Shown: positions 25,498 through 33,794 of the stretch, one piece after another
Layout of the letters: the number at the start of each line of letters is the position of its first letter
How positions within the stretch are numbered: position 1 is the first letter of the stretch
NCBI RefSeq assembly: GCF_900188345.1
Contig: NZ_FZOD01000007.1
Span: 124,001-188,000 of the forward strand
Length of the DNA stretch: 64,000 nt
Direction: 5' to 3'
Origin: Streptosporangium subroseum
GTDB taxonomy: Bacteria; Actinomycetota; Actinomycetes; Streptosporangiales; Streptosporangiaceae
Translations under genes and position numbers: made by a program
The notes under the pieces: generated by a model
The model's database searches: none
What the model saw: only the letters and a program-made list of their open reading frames with translations
What the model was told of the DNA's origin: nothing

Positions 25498-27252
25498 TCA
25501 GTGCGGCGGAGAATCGTGTTCGGCGCCGACGCTCCGCGAGCCGTGCCACGAGTTCCACAGCGCCTCGTACACCCCGCCCGCCGCGACCAGCTCGTCGTGG
25601 GCTCCGACCTCCACCACCCGGCCGTCGTCCATGACCACCACCCGGTCGGCGTCGCGGGCCGTGTGCAGGCGGTGGGCGATCGCGATGACGGTCCGCCCCT
25701 CTAGGACGGCGGCGAGCGAGCGTTCGGCGCGCCTGGCCGTACGGGGGTCGAGCATGGCGGTGGCCTCGTCGAGGATGACGGTGTGCGGGTCGGCCAGGAT
25801 GACCCTGGCCAGGGCGAGCTGCTGGACCCGGTCCTGGCCGAGGGTGACGCCGGACGACTGGGACCCCAGCTCGTCGTCGAGCGAGGCGACCCAGTCGGCG
25901 CCGACCGCCGCCAGCGCCTTGCCCAGGCGGTCGTCGCCGGCCGTCGGATCTGCCAGCAGCAGGTTGTCGCGGACGGTGCCCAGGAACAGATGCTGTTCCT
26001 GGGTGACCAGGACGACGTGCTCGCGGAGTTGGGCGGGGGCGAGGTCGGCGACGGGCACCGAGCCGACGGTGACCGTGCCCAGGCGGGGGCGGTCGATGCC
26101 GGCCAGCAGCTTGCCCAGGGTGGACTTGCCGGCTCCCGAGGGGCCGACGACGGCCAGGCGCTCGCCGGGCCGTACGGTCAGATCGACGCCGGTCACCACG
26201 TCGTCGCCGCCTTCGTAGGCGAAGTGCACGCCGCACGCCTCGATGCGGTCGCCCTGCGGCGCCGCGGCGGCGACCTCCTCCCGCGCCGGTGTCGCGAGGC
26301 CCTCGATCCTGGCGAACGAGGCGCCGCTGCTCTGCAACTGCTCCAGCCAGATCAGGACCGTCTCGATCGGCTGGCCGAGCTGGCGCAGGTAGAGCACGCA
26401 GGTGACGACCGCGCCCAGCGTGACCTGGCCGCGGTCCAGGAGCACCCCGCCGAGCAGCAGTACCAGCACGGGCGGCAGGAGCGAGGAGACCTCCACCGAG
26501 GGCCAGAGCACGCTGCGCAGGAAGAGGGTCCGCAGCTGGGCGGCCCGGCTGCGTTCGATCACCCGTTCCGCCGCCCGCGTGCGCTTGGCCTGCAGGCCCA
26601 GGGCCTCGATGGTGCGGGCGCCCGCGGCGTTGGCGGCCAGGTGCTCGGCCAGCTCCGAGCGGGCGGCGCCTTCCTCCAGGTAGGCGGGGCGGGCTCGGCG
26701 AAGGTACCAGCGGGAGGCGGCCACGATGCCGGCCATCGCGAGCAGGCCGCAGGCGCCCAGGACCGGATCGACCAGGAAGACGGCGACGATCAGAAAGAGC
26801 ACCTGCAGGCTCGAGACGAGGATCGCGGGGGCGGCGTCGCGCAGGGTGCGGCCGACGAGGGCCACGTCGGTGGTTCCGCGGGCGGTCAGGTCGCCGGTGC
26901 GGATGTGCTCGACCGTGGCGGCGGGCAGGGCCAGCACGCGGTCCAGGAGTTCGGCGCGGATGTGTTCCTGGACACGCTCGCTGAAGCGGGTGCCGATCTT
27001 CTCGGCGTACCTGGACAGGACCAGCTGGGCCAGCGCCGCGCCCACGGCGATCGCGGCGAGCAGGTCGACCGTGCCTCCGGCGCCGATGGAGTCGACGATG
27101 CGGCCCAGCAGCCATGGGCTGACCAGCGCCGCTGCCGCCGCGAGGCTGTTGAGCAGCAGCGTCGCGGTGAAACCCGGCACGTCGCGCCTGACCAGGCGCA
27201 GGGCGGCCCGCCGTACCTGCCGGCGGTCGGCGACGGGCAGGTCGCGGTTCAT
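25498..27252 (-). CDS. ABC exporter half-transporter with intact Walker motifs
   Basis: A 584-residue fusion of a six-helix membrane domain (residues 1-320) and an ATPase domain. Walker A is GPSGAGKSTLGKLLAG and Walker B is TVILDEATAMLD with the catalytic Glu; the H-loop is VIAIAHRLHT. The signature loop that should read LSGGQ is VTLGQ, so it is degenerate. It overlaps the upstream half-transporter by 4 bases (ATGA). Together they form a heterodimer in which this subunit supplies the working Walker A/B and the partner supplies the intact signature. The cargo (drug, peptide or lipid) is unknown. Confidence 0.9.
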   Translation of the reverse strand: MNRDLPVADRRQVRRAALRLVRRDVPGFTATLLLNSLAAAAALVSPWLLGRIVDSIGAGGTVDLLAAIAVGAALAQLVLSRYAEKIGTRFSERVQEHIRAELLDRVLALPAATVEHIRTGDLTARGTTDVALVGRTLRDAAPAILVSSLQVLFLIVAVFLVDPVLGACGLLAMAGIVAASRWYLRRARPAYLEEGAARSELAEHLAANAAGARTIEALGLQAKRTRAAERVIERSRAAQLRTLFLRSVLWPSVEVSSLLPPVLVLLLGGVLLDRGQVTLGAVVTCVLYLRQLGQPIETVLIWLEQLQSSGASFARIEGLATPAREEVAAAAPQGDRIEACGVHFAYEGGDDVVTGVDLTVRPGERLAVVGPSGAGKSTLGKLLAGIDRPRLGTVTVGSVPVADLAPAQLREHVVLVTQEQHLFLGTVRDNLLLADPTAGDDRLGKALAAVGADWVASLDDELGSQSSGVTLGQDRVQQLALARVILADPHTVILDEATAMLDPRTARRAERSLAAVLEGRTVIAIAHRLHTARDADRVVVMDDGRVVEVGAHDELVAAGGVYEALWNSWHGSRSVGAEHDSPPH

Positions 27253-28778
27253 GCGAGCACCGATCGGTAGGCGGGGGTGGACTCCATCAGCTCGCGGTGG
27301 GTGCCGGAGGCGGCCACCCGTCCGTCCTCGATGAACAGCACCTGGTCGGCCTGGGCGAGCAGCAGCGGCGAGGTGGTGGCCACGACCGTCGTACGGCCGG
27401 CGCGTGCCGTACGGAGCCGCCCCGCGAGGAGGGACTCGGTGTGCGCGTCCAGCGCGGAGGTGGGCTCAACGGCCAGCAGCGCCTCGGGCTCGGCCAGCAG
27501 CGCCCGGGCCAGGCGCACGCGCTGACGCTGGCCGCCCGACAGGTTGCTGCCGCCGGGTTCGATCATCGAGTCGAGCCCGTGGCGCAGCCCTGCGACCACG
27601 TCCTGCGCCGCGGCGACGTGCACCGCCCGGTGGACGGCCTCGTCGTCCGCCTCGCCCCGGCCCTGGAGGACCTCGCGCAGCGTGCCCGCGAACAGGGCGG
27701 CGTCGTGGTCGGCGATCAGGGAGGTGCCGTCGAACCCGCCCAGCCCCTCGAGCAGCGCCACGCTCTCCTCGGGCCGGGCGCCGACCAGCCCCACCAGGCT
27801 CCCCGGCGTGACCTCCGGCCCGGCGGGCCGGGGCCGCTCCTCGGCGCGCAGCGCGAGGAAGCGGGTGACCTGACGGGCGGCGACCAGGCCGTGGCTGATC
27901 TGGAGGCTGCCCTCGATGAAGGAGGAGACCGGCACCACCAGCACGACGATGTACCCGTACACCCCGACCAGCTCGCCCACCGTGATCGTCCCCTCGGCGG
28001 CCAGCCGGGCTCCCAGCCAGGTGACGGCGGCCAGGAACAGGGCGGGCAATCCGGCGCCCAGCGCGCCGATCCAGCTCGTCAGCGACGCCACCCGGTAGCC
28101 CTGCTCGCGCAGGCTCGCCGAGTCGGCGCGGTACCGCTCGGCGTAGGTGCCCTTGCCGCCGAAGGCGTTGAGCACCCGCAGCCCCTCGATCAGGTCGACC
28201 AGGCGGGTGGTCAGCCTGCCCTGGTTCTCGCGGTAGCCGTTCTGCACCTTCATCAGCCGCCCGAGCAGCGGGCCGAGCAGGATCGCCAGCAGCGGCACGC
28301 CCAGCAGCACCACCACGGCCAGCACCACGGAGACCTGCAGCAGCAGCGCCGCCACCACGCCGTAGCTGATCACCGCGCCCACGCCGGGGCCGGTCACCGT
28401 CAGCGAGGCGGCGATGGTGACGACGTCGCCGATGCCGATCGTCACCACGTCGCCCGTCGAAGCGCGCTTGGGCAGGTCGGCGCCCAGCTTGTTGATCTGC
28501 TCGACCAGGGCGCGCACGGTGCGGAAGTTGGCGTCCATCCGGATCTTGGTCATCGTGCGGTGCCGCAACATCGCCAGCCAGGCGTTGACCAGGCCCGCGC
28601 CGAGCAGCGCCAGCACCCAGCCGGGCGCCAGGTTGTCGTCGATCGCCCTGGACAGCAGGTACGGCGGGAGCGTCAGGCCCACCATCCAGAGGGTTCCCAG
28701 CATCGCGCCCAGCGCGACCCGGCCCTTCTGCGCCCAGGCCAGCCAGCACAGATACCGAGCCGCCTTCATGGCGATCAC
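27249..28778 (-). CDS. ABC exporter half-transporter with degenerate ATP site
   Basis: A 509-residue membrane-plus-ATPase protein. The membrane domain covers residues 1-310 (WLAWAQKGRVALGAMLGTLW). In the ATPase part the position of Walker A reads GLVGARPEESVALLEGL, without the GxxGxGK(S/T) loop, and Walker B reads ALLAVEPTSALD, lacking the catalytic Glu. The signature NLSGGQRQRVRLARALL is perfect. The protein is shorter than usual because the N-terminal ATPase strands are reduced. It is the upstream partner of the adjacent exporter subunit and needs it to hydrolyse ATP. Confidence 0.88.
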   Translation of the reverse strand: MIAMKAARYLCWLAWAQKGRVALGAMLGTLWMVGLTLPPYLLSRAIDDNLAPGWVLALLGAGLVNAWLAMLRHRTMTKIRMDANFRTVRALVEQINKLGADLPKRASTGDVVTIGIGDVVTIAASLTVTGPGVGAVISYGVVAALLLQVSVVLAVVVLLGVPLLAILLGPLLGRLMKVQNGYRENQGRLTTRLVDLIEGLRVLNAFGGKGTYAERYRADSASLREQGYRVASLTSWIGALGAGLPALFLAAVTWLGARLAAEGTITVGELVGVYGYIVVLVVPVSSFIEGSLQISHGLVAARQVTRFLALRAEERPRPAGPEVTPGSLVGLVGARPEESVALLEGLGGFDGTSLIADHDAALFAGTLREVLQGRGEADDEAVHRAVHVAAAQDVVAGLRHGLDSMIEPGGSNLSGGQRQRVRLARALLAEPEALLAVEPTSALDAHTESLLAGRLRTARAGRTTVVATTSPLLLAQADQVLFIEDGRVAASGTHRELMESTPAYRSVLA

Positions 28779-28987
28779 GCTAGAGCATGGCTTTGACGTC
28801 TCTTTACCCGCCCTGGATCGGCCGTTCGCAGCGGCTGCCCCAGGTGATCGGTCCCTTCTTGTCGCGCTGCCCGGGTGCGCTCATGAGGGCGACGGCGCCA
28901 CGGTGCGCGAAGCCCCGCTCGCGGTAGTGGCACGCGGCCCGGATCCCCTGGCTCCCGCATGGCGATCGGCGGGCCGCGTCGCGGGCA

Positions 28988-29884
28988 TCAGGCGTCGGAG
29001 TCGACGAGGCTCCGGTCGATCTCGGCGCGGGTGGGCATGGAGGTGCTGGCGCCCGCCCGCTGGACGGACAGGCCCGCCGCCGCGGTGGCGAAGCGTACGG
29101 CCAGATCCGGGGACTGCCGCTCGACGCGGGCGGCGGCGAGAGCGCCCACGAAGGTGTCGCCCGCGGCCGTGGTGTCCACCGCGGGCACCTTGGGCGCCTC
29201 CACCTGCACGGCCGGGCCGTCACCCGCGGCCGTGAGCGCACCGCGCGACCCCAGGGTGATGATGACCCAGCCGACCCTGCCCCTCAGCTCCTGCAGGGCA
29301 CGCGCGTGGTCCGCCTGACCGGTGATCTCGGCGGCCTCGTGCTCATTGGCCACCAGAATGTCCACGGCCTCCAGCAGCTCGGCGGGGAGCGGCTGGACGG
29401 GTGCGGGGGTGAGGACCACGGTGGTCCCGGCTCTCCGGGCGGCCCTGGCGGCGGCGGTGACGGCCTCGATGGGAAGCTCCAGCTGGAGCAGGAGCACGTC
29501 CGACCGGGAGATGACCTCGATCTCGGCCTCGGAGGGGGCGGTCACGGCCCCGTTGGCTCCGGGGACCACGATGATCGAGTTGCCGCCCCCGTCGTCCACC
29601 ACGATCTGGGCGATGCCGGACGGGCCGGGAACCGTCCGCAGGTTCGTCACGTCGACTCCGGCCTCGGCGAGCGTCCGCCGCAGCTCGGACCCGAAGGCGT
29701 CGTCCCCCACCGCGCCGAGGAAGGCCACCTCGGCGCCCGCCCGCGCGGCGGCGATGGCCTGGTTGGCGCCCTTGCCTCCGGGGATCGTGCGAAACTCGCG
29801 TCCCGTCACGGTCTCACCGAGCGCGGGCGCGGCCTCGACGTAGGCCACCAGGTCCATGTTGGCGCTGCCGAACACCGAGATCAT
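28988..29884 (-). CDS. rbsK: ribokinase (PfkB family)
   Basis: A 298-residue PfkB-family sugar kinase. It opens with VFGSANMDLVAYVEAAPALG and GGKGANQAIAAARAGAEVAF, the ribokinase N-terminal pattern, and carries the PfkB signature 2 DTTAAGDTFVGALAAA with the catalytic Asp. The ATP-binding strands (VVLTPAPVQPLP, VANEHEAAEITG) also match RbsK. It should phosphorylate ribose or a related nucleoside sugar. There is no ribose transporter or LacI gene in the window, so the gene works alone here. Confidence 0.88.
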   Translation of the reverse strand: MISVFGSANMDLVAYVEAAPALGETVTGREFRTIPGGKGANQAIAAARAGAEVAFLGAVGDDAFGSELRRTLAEAGVDVTNLRTVPGPSGIAQIVVDDGGGNSIIVVPGANGAVTAPSEAEIEVISRSDVLLLQLELPIEAVTAAARAARRAGTTVVLTPAPVQPLPAELLEAVDILVANEHEAAEITGQADHARALQELRGRVGWVIITLGSRGALTAAGDGPAVQVEAPKVPAVDTTAAGDTFVGALAAARVERQSPDLAVRFATAAAGLSVQRAGASTSMPTRAEIDRSLVDSDA

Positions 29885-30040
29885 GATTCCTCCACCGGGG
29901 CCGGCGGCCGGCCGGTCAGCTTGTCCAGGCCGATCCCGTCGAAGCCGGTGGCGCTGCCGGCCGGTTCCTCGGAGACCGTTCCTGCGGGGTCCTCGACGCG
30001 CCGGGGAGCACGCCGATCATCGAGCCTACGGTCACGCCCA

Positions 30041-30141
30041 CGGGTCCGGCGCCCCGGCCTCCCATCACACCCCCCAGGTCCGGCGCCCCGACCTCCCGTC
30101 ACGCCCCGGGTCCGGTGCCCCGACCTCCCGTCACGCCCCCC
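30041..30141. repeat. 32-34-bp direct repeats, three copies
   Basis: Three copies of a GGTCCGGyGCCCCGrCCTCC block, each followed by C(G/A)TCAC-GCCCC, starting near 30042, 30076 and 30108 in the gap between the ribokinase and universal stress genes. No gene is visible in 29885-30172. Confidence 0.6.
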
Positions 30142-30172
30142 GGCGGTCAGTGCGGCGAGGTCGCCGCCGCTC

Positions 30173-30586
30173 TCATACGACCAGCAGCAGCGAGACGGAG
30201 GCCTGAAGGCTGACCTCGTGGCTGACGCTGGCGCCGAGCAGGGCGCCGAGCCTGCCGTGGTGGCGGGGACCGAGCACGATGAGGTCGCTGCCCAGCTCAC
30301 GGGCCCGCGCCAGGATGTTGTCGGGCACGCCCTCGCGCAGGATGTGGACAACCTCGCCCTCGGCGGTGATTCCCGCTCCGCGCAACCGAGCGACCGCCCG
30401 GTCCACGATGGCGCGGGCCTCCTCATCGGTCTCCAGGTCGACCACCTGGTCGGCGAAGATCTCCCTCTCCTCCGCGTGCAGGACCTGGACGTCCGCACCG
30501 GTGACCCCGGCCAGATACTCCACGGCGTCGAGCACCCGGTCCCCCCGAGGAGAACTGTCAATCGCAGTGAGAATGTGCTTGTACAT
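30173..30586 (-). CDS. universal stress protein (UspA family)
   Basis: A 137-residue single USP domain. It begins KHILTAIDSSPRGDRVLDAV and has the ATP-binding motif GPRHHGRLGALLGASVSHEV (G-x2-G-x9-G-S). It is therefore likely of the ATP-binding class. Such proteins are induced under starvation, hypoxia or redox stress. It stands alone with repeats downstream. Confidence 0.9.
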   Translation of the reverse strand: MYKHILTAIDSSPRGDRVLDAVEYLAGVTGADVQVLHAEEREIFADQVVDLETDEEARAIVDRAVARLRGAGITAEGEVVHILREGVPDNILARARELGSDLIVLGPRHHGRLGALLGASVSHEVSLQASVSLLLVV

Positions 30587-30910
30587 GGATTCCTCCGGTC
30601 ACGACACAATGATGGCGATACAAATCCGCTGAAACAGCGCGACGGCACGGGCGAGGCCGGCGGAATCGCGGGCAGCCACGGGCTACGAGCGGTCCCCCTC
30701 ACCGTCGGACGGCGGTGCCCCCCGACGGCCCGGCCGATGGAGAGAGCCGCAGCGAGCGGGGCGATACCGATGGTCCGGCCGCACCGCCGCAGCATACGCC
30801 CGGTGATTTCGCCCCGATCGCGGGGGGCGTCCATCGGCTTCGGGCCACCTGACCGTGCCTTATCCGATCCCGCCGGAGCCGCGGGGGCGTTCCGCCCGCG
30901 GCCGGTGATC
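30587..30910. other. intergenic region, nothing recognised
   Basis: A 324-base gap between the universal stress gene start and the stop of an ABC permease, both minus strand. It must contain the universal stress promoter. Near 30880-30920 there are two GCCGGTGATCTC copies 10 bases apart, overlapping the permease end. I see no ORF, RNA or terminator that I can support. Confidence 0.4.
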
Positions 30911-31696
30911 TCAGCCGGTGATCTCCCGGGCCCACGGCAGGAGAAGCCGTTCGACGGCGACCACGAGGTAGAAGAGGATCACGCTCATCGCGCTCAGCAG
31001 CGTCATCGCGGCGAACGCCAGCGACGTGTCCGCGGACGCGCCGGACGCGACGATGACGTAGCCGAGTCCCTGGTCGCCGCCGGCGAACTCCCCGACGACG
31101 GCGCCGACGACGGCGAGCGTGACGGCGACCTTGAGCCCGACGAAGATCTGGGGCAGCGCCCAGGGGATGCGCAGCTTCACGAAGGTCTGGCTACGGGACG
31201 CGGACAGCGATCTCGCCAGCTCGGTGAGCTCCACGGGGGTCGAGGTGAGCCCCGACATGGTGGCCACGACGATCGGGAAAAGGGAGATCAGGACGACCAT
31301 GCTGATCTTCGGCACCGAGCCGAAGCCCAGCCAGACCACCAGTAGTGGCGCCACCGCGACCTTCGGGACGGCGTTCGCGGCGACCAGCAGCGGGAGGACC
31401 GCGCGTTCGACGGTCCGCGAGGCCGTCAGCAGGATCGCGGACAGCAGCCCGATCACCATGGCGAGGGCGAATCCGGCGACCGTCTCGACCAGCGTCGCCC
31501 ATGCCTGGCTCATCAGGTAGCCGGGCATGTCCCTGAACGAGCGGACGATGTCCGGGGGCGCGGGCAGGATGAACGGCTTGATGCCGAACACGACGGTGGA
31601 CAGCCACCACACCGCCACCACCGTCGCCCCGGCGAGGACGGGCAGCACCGCCGGCAGGTAGGTCCGCGCCGGCCGGACCCCGGTGCCGCTCGCCAC
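30911..31696 (-). CDS. ABC transporter permease, SsuC/TauC/nitrate type
   Basis: A 261-residue permease with six hydrophobic segments. The cytoplasmic EAA-type loop that docks the ATPase is visible (LARSLSASRSQTFVKLRIPW, then ALPQIFVGLKVAVTLAVVGA), as is FILPAPPDIVRSF, typical of sulfonate, taurine, nitrate and thiamine-precursor importers. It is encoded 2 bases after a methyltransferase gene and downstream of an NMT1-like binding protein. No ATPase gene accompanies it, so it must borrow one or the ATPase lies elsewhere. Confidence 0.9.
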   Translation of the reverse strand: MASGTGVRPARTYLPAVLPVLAGATVVAVWWLSTVVFGIKPFILPAPPDIVRSFRDMPGYLMSQAWATLVETVAGFALAMVIGLLSAILLTASRTVERAVLPLLVAANAVPKVAVAPLLVVWLGFGSVPKISMVVLISLFPIVVATMSGLTSTPVELTELARSLSASRSQTFVKLRIPWALPQIFVGLKVAVTLAVVGAVVGEFAGGDQGLGYVIVASGASADTSLAFAAMTLLSAMSVILFYLVVAVERLLLPWAREITG

Positions 31697-31698
31697 CG

Positions 31699-32514
31699 TC
31701 AGCCGCCCGGCCTGCGGCCGACGGTGGAGTAGGTGAGCGGGTTGCGGACCACCAGCCGCGGATCCCTGGTCAGACGGTCGAGCTCGTCCAGCTGGGCCGC
31801 GCTCATTCCGGCGTTGAGGAAGGCGTCACGTGCCTGGGCGATGTTCGCCGCGATCAGCAGCGCCCCCGCCGTGCCGCCCTGCCATGACCGCGCGTGCACG
31901 ATGGTGTCGACGTCGACCAGTCCCTCGGCGAGCATCGCGGCGTGTATCCGCCCGGCCCAGGTGGGATCCATGCCGTGGGCGGGGAAGGCCGACCTGACGA
32001 CGCTCTCCTGGTAGGCGTCGATCAGCGCCTCGGCCTCCGGTGTGGGAGCCGCGAGGAGACCCTTGCGGAACGTGGTCTCGAAGTCCTCGACGAGCAGTGC
32101 CCCGCCGGGGGCGAGGGCGGCGGCGAGGCGGCGCAGGACCTCGTGGCGCTCGGGGAGGTGCACGAGCAGCAGCCGCGCGTGGATCACGTCCCACGGTCCC
32201 TCGGGGACGGGCTCCGAGACGATGTCGTGGCGCAGCACGTCGAACCCGGCGTCGAGCGGCAGGTAGCGGGTGTTGACGTCGGTCGCCAGCACCCTGCCCG
32301 TCGGTCCGGCCCTGTCGGCCAGCCAGCGGGCGATGCTGCCGGCCCCGGCGCCGAGCTCCAGGCACCGCCGCCCGGTCAGGTCGCCGAGTTCGGCGAGCCG
32401 TGACTCGGTCGGCCCGTCGAGCATCGTCGCGAGGTAGTCGTGCCGGTGCGCGGCTTCCGGGTCGTTGTTGTCGAAGGCGTACGACGGCGCCTCGGGATCG
32501 GTTGACGCGGCCAA
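31699..32514 (-). CDS. class I SAM-dependent methyltransferase within an ABC importer operon
   Basis: A 271-residue protein with SAM motif I RCLELGAGAGSIARWLADRA, motif II VLATDVNTRYLP, motif IV WDVIHARLLLVHLPE and post-motif ALAPGGALLVEDFE. The N-terminal SYAFDNNDPEAAHRHDYLAT segment is typical of small-molecule methyltransferases in secondary metabolism. It lies between the binding protein (42-base gap) and the permease (2-base gap), which places it in the operon. It could modify the imported compound. Its substrate is unknown. Confidence 0.87.
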   Translation of the reverse strand: MAASTDPEAPSYAFDNNDPEAAHRHDYLATMLDGPTESRLAELGDLTGRRCLELGAGAGSIARWLADRAGPTGRVLATDVNTRYLPLDAGFDVLRHDIVSEPVPEGPWDVIHARLLLVHLPERHEVLRRLAAALAPGGALLVEDFETTFRKGLLAAPTPEAEALIDAYQESVVRSAFPAHGMDPTWAGRIHAAMLAEGLVDVDTIVHARSWQGGTAGALLIAANIAQARDAFLNAGMSAAQLDELDRLTRDPRLVVRNPLTYSTVGRRPGG

Positions 32515-32556
32515 CGAGCGCTCCTCTGGTCCAGGGTTTCGGGGGGAGACCGGAAG

Positions 32557-33603
32557 TCAGCTGCCCGGCATGGCGTCGAAGTCGACGACGTCCTCGGGGG
32601 TCATGGCCGATTCGATGAGCCCGGCGCTCCGCAGGCTTTCGATGGCGCCGAGCATGCGGGTCTTGCTGATCAGGCCGATCGACGCACCCGTGCCCTCCGC
32701 CGTCACGGACGGCGTCATCAGTTTGATCTCCTGGCTCGCGGCGTCGGCGGCGGTCTCCGGCTGCTTCTGGTGCAGCAGTGCGGCGGCCTCGTCAGGGTGC
32801 TCGACGGTGTAGACCAGGGCCTTGCGCATCGCCTCGCGGAACCGCTTGACCAGGTCCGGGTTTTTTTTGGTGAGTTCGGTCGTGGTGAGCACCGCGTTGC
32901 CGAACAGGTCGGGCAGGTATTCGCTGTAGGGGAACACGACCAGCTTTTTCTGCTTCGCCTGCATCGTGGCCTTCTCGATGGTGGGCCGGCCGATGAGGAA
33001 CGTGCTCAACGCGTCGACCTTGCCGCCGGCCAGGGTGCTTCCCAGCTGGACCGGTTGCACGGCGACCCAGCTGACCCCGGCGGCCTCGATGCCCGCGAGC
33101 CGGGCATATCCGGGAAAGAGCAGCTGGTTCACCGAGTTGGCGGCCGCGGCGATCTTCTTGCCCGCGAGGTCCTTGGGCGTGGTGATCCCGGTCCCCTCCA
33201 TGCTCATGATGGAGACCAGGGTCTGCTGGTGGATGGCGAGGATGGCGCGGAAGTCCTTGTAGCCCTTGCCCCCCGCGGCACCCGCCGAGATCATCGCGCC
33301 GGTGAGGTCCAGACTCGCGAACTGCACCTGCCCGGAGGCCATGGCCTTGAGGTTCTCGCCGGCCGCCTTGCCCAATTCGATCCGCACATTGAGACGGGCC
33401 TCACGGAAATAGCCCTTTTCCTCGGCGATCCATGCAAAGGCATCTCGCCCGGCCGCACCAAAAGCGGTGATGTACGTGACGCTGTCTGCGGATTCTGCGG
33501 ATTCTGTGGGTTTTCCCTGCGTTTCGCTTCCGCAGCCGGCGGCCACCAGCGTCAGAACCGACAGTAATGCCGTCAGCGCCGTCAACGTGCGAGCTTGCCT
33601 CAT
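32557..33603 (-). CDS. NMT1/SsuA-like ABC substrate-binding lipoprotein
   Basis: A 348-residue lipoprotein: signal TLTALTALLSVLTLVAAGCG with a lipobox Cys, a Ser/Glu linker, then the NMT1/TauA bilobal fold (FAWIAEEKGYFREARLNVRI, then LKAMASGQVQFASLDLTGAM). Relatives bind sulfonates, nitrate, riboflavin or HMP (thiamine precursor). It heads the operon with the methyltransferase and permease genes. The ligand cannot be read from the sequence. Confidence 0.9.
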   Translation of the reverse strand: MRQARTLTALTALLSVLTLVAAGCGSETQGKPTESAESADSVTYITAFGAAGRDAFAWIAEEKGYFREARLNVRIELGKAAGENLKAMASGQVQFASLDLTGAMISAGAAGGKGYKDFRAILAIHQQTLVSIMSMEGTGITTPKDLAGKKIAAAANSVNQLLFPGYARLAGIEAAGVSWVAVQPVQLGSTLAGGKVDALSTFLIGRPTIEKATMQAKQKKLVVFPYSEYLPDLFGNAVLTTTELTKKNPDLVKRFREAMRKALVYTVEHPDEAAALLHQKQPETAADAASQEIKLMTPSVTAEGTGASIGLISKTRMLGAIESLRSAGLIESAMTPEDVVDFDAMPGS

Positions 33604-33753
33604 CCTGTGCCTCCTGCGGGAGGGGCGTTGACAACGCCACGGACAGCTTGATCGACAGGATCTTACTCCGATATGTCAGGCTTAAATAGATCTATTTAAC
33701 GAGATCTGAAACATGCACATAATTCGGCGGTGAGGTTGTGAACATGGAACGTG

Positions 33754-33787
33754 CGAAAGGCCGGTACGGGCTCATACCGGCCTTTCG
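33754..33787 (-). terminator. terminator of the subtilase gene
   Basis: Perfect 13-base arms CGAAAGGCCGGTA / TACCGGCCTTTCG with an 8-base loop, 7 bases past the subtilase stop. One of the strongest hairpins in the window. Confidence 0.8.
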
Positions 33788-33794
33788 CGACGTG

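Noticed and set aside
28804..28960. A short minus-strand frame ending in SAPGQRDKKGPITWGSRCER
   Set aside because: It reads like a plausible protein C-terminus but has no start codon with ribosome site and overlaps the ribokinase end; kept only as a note.
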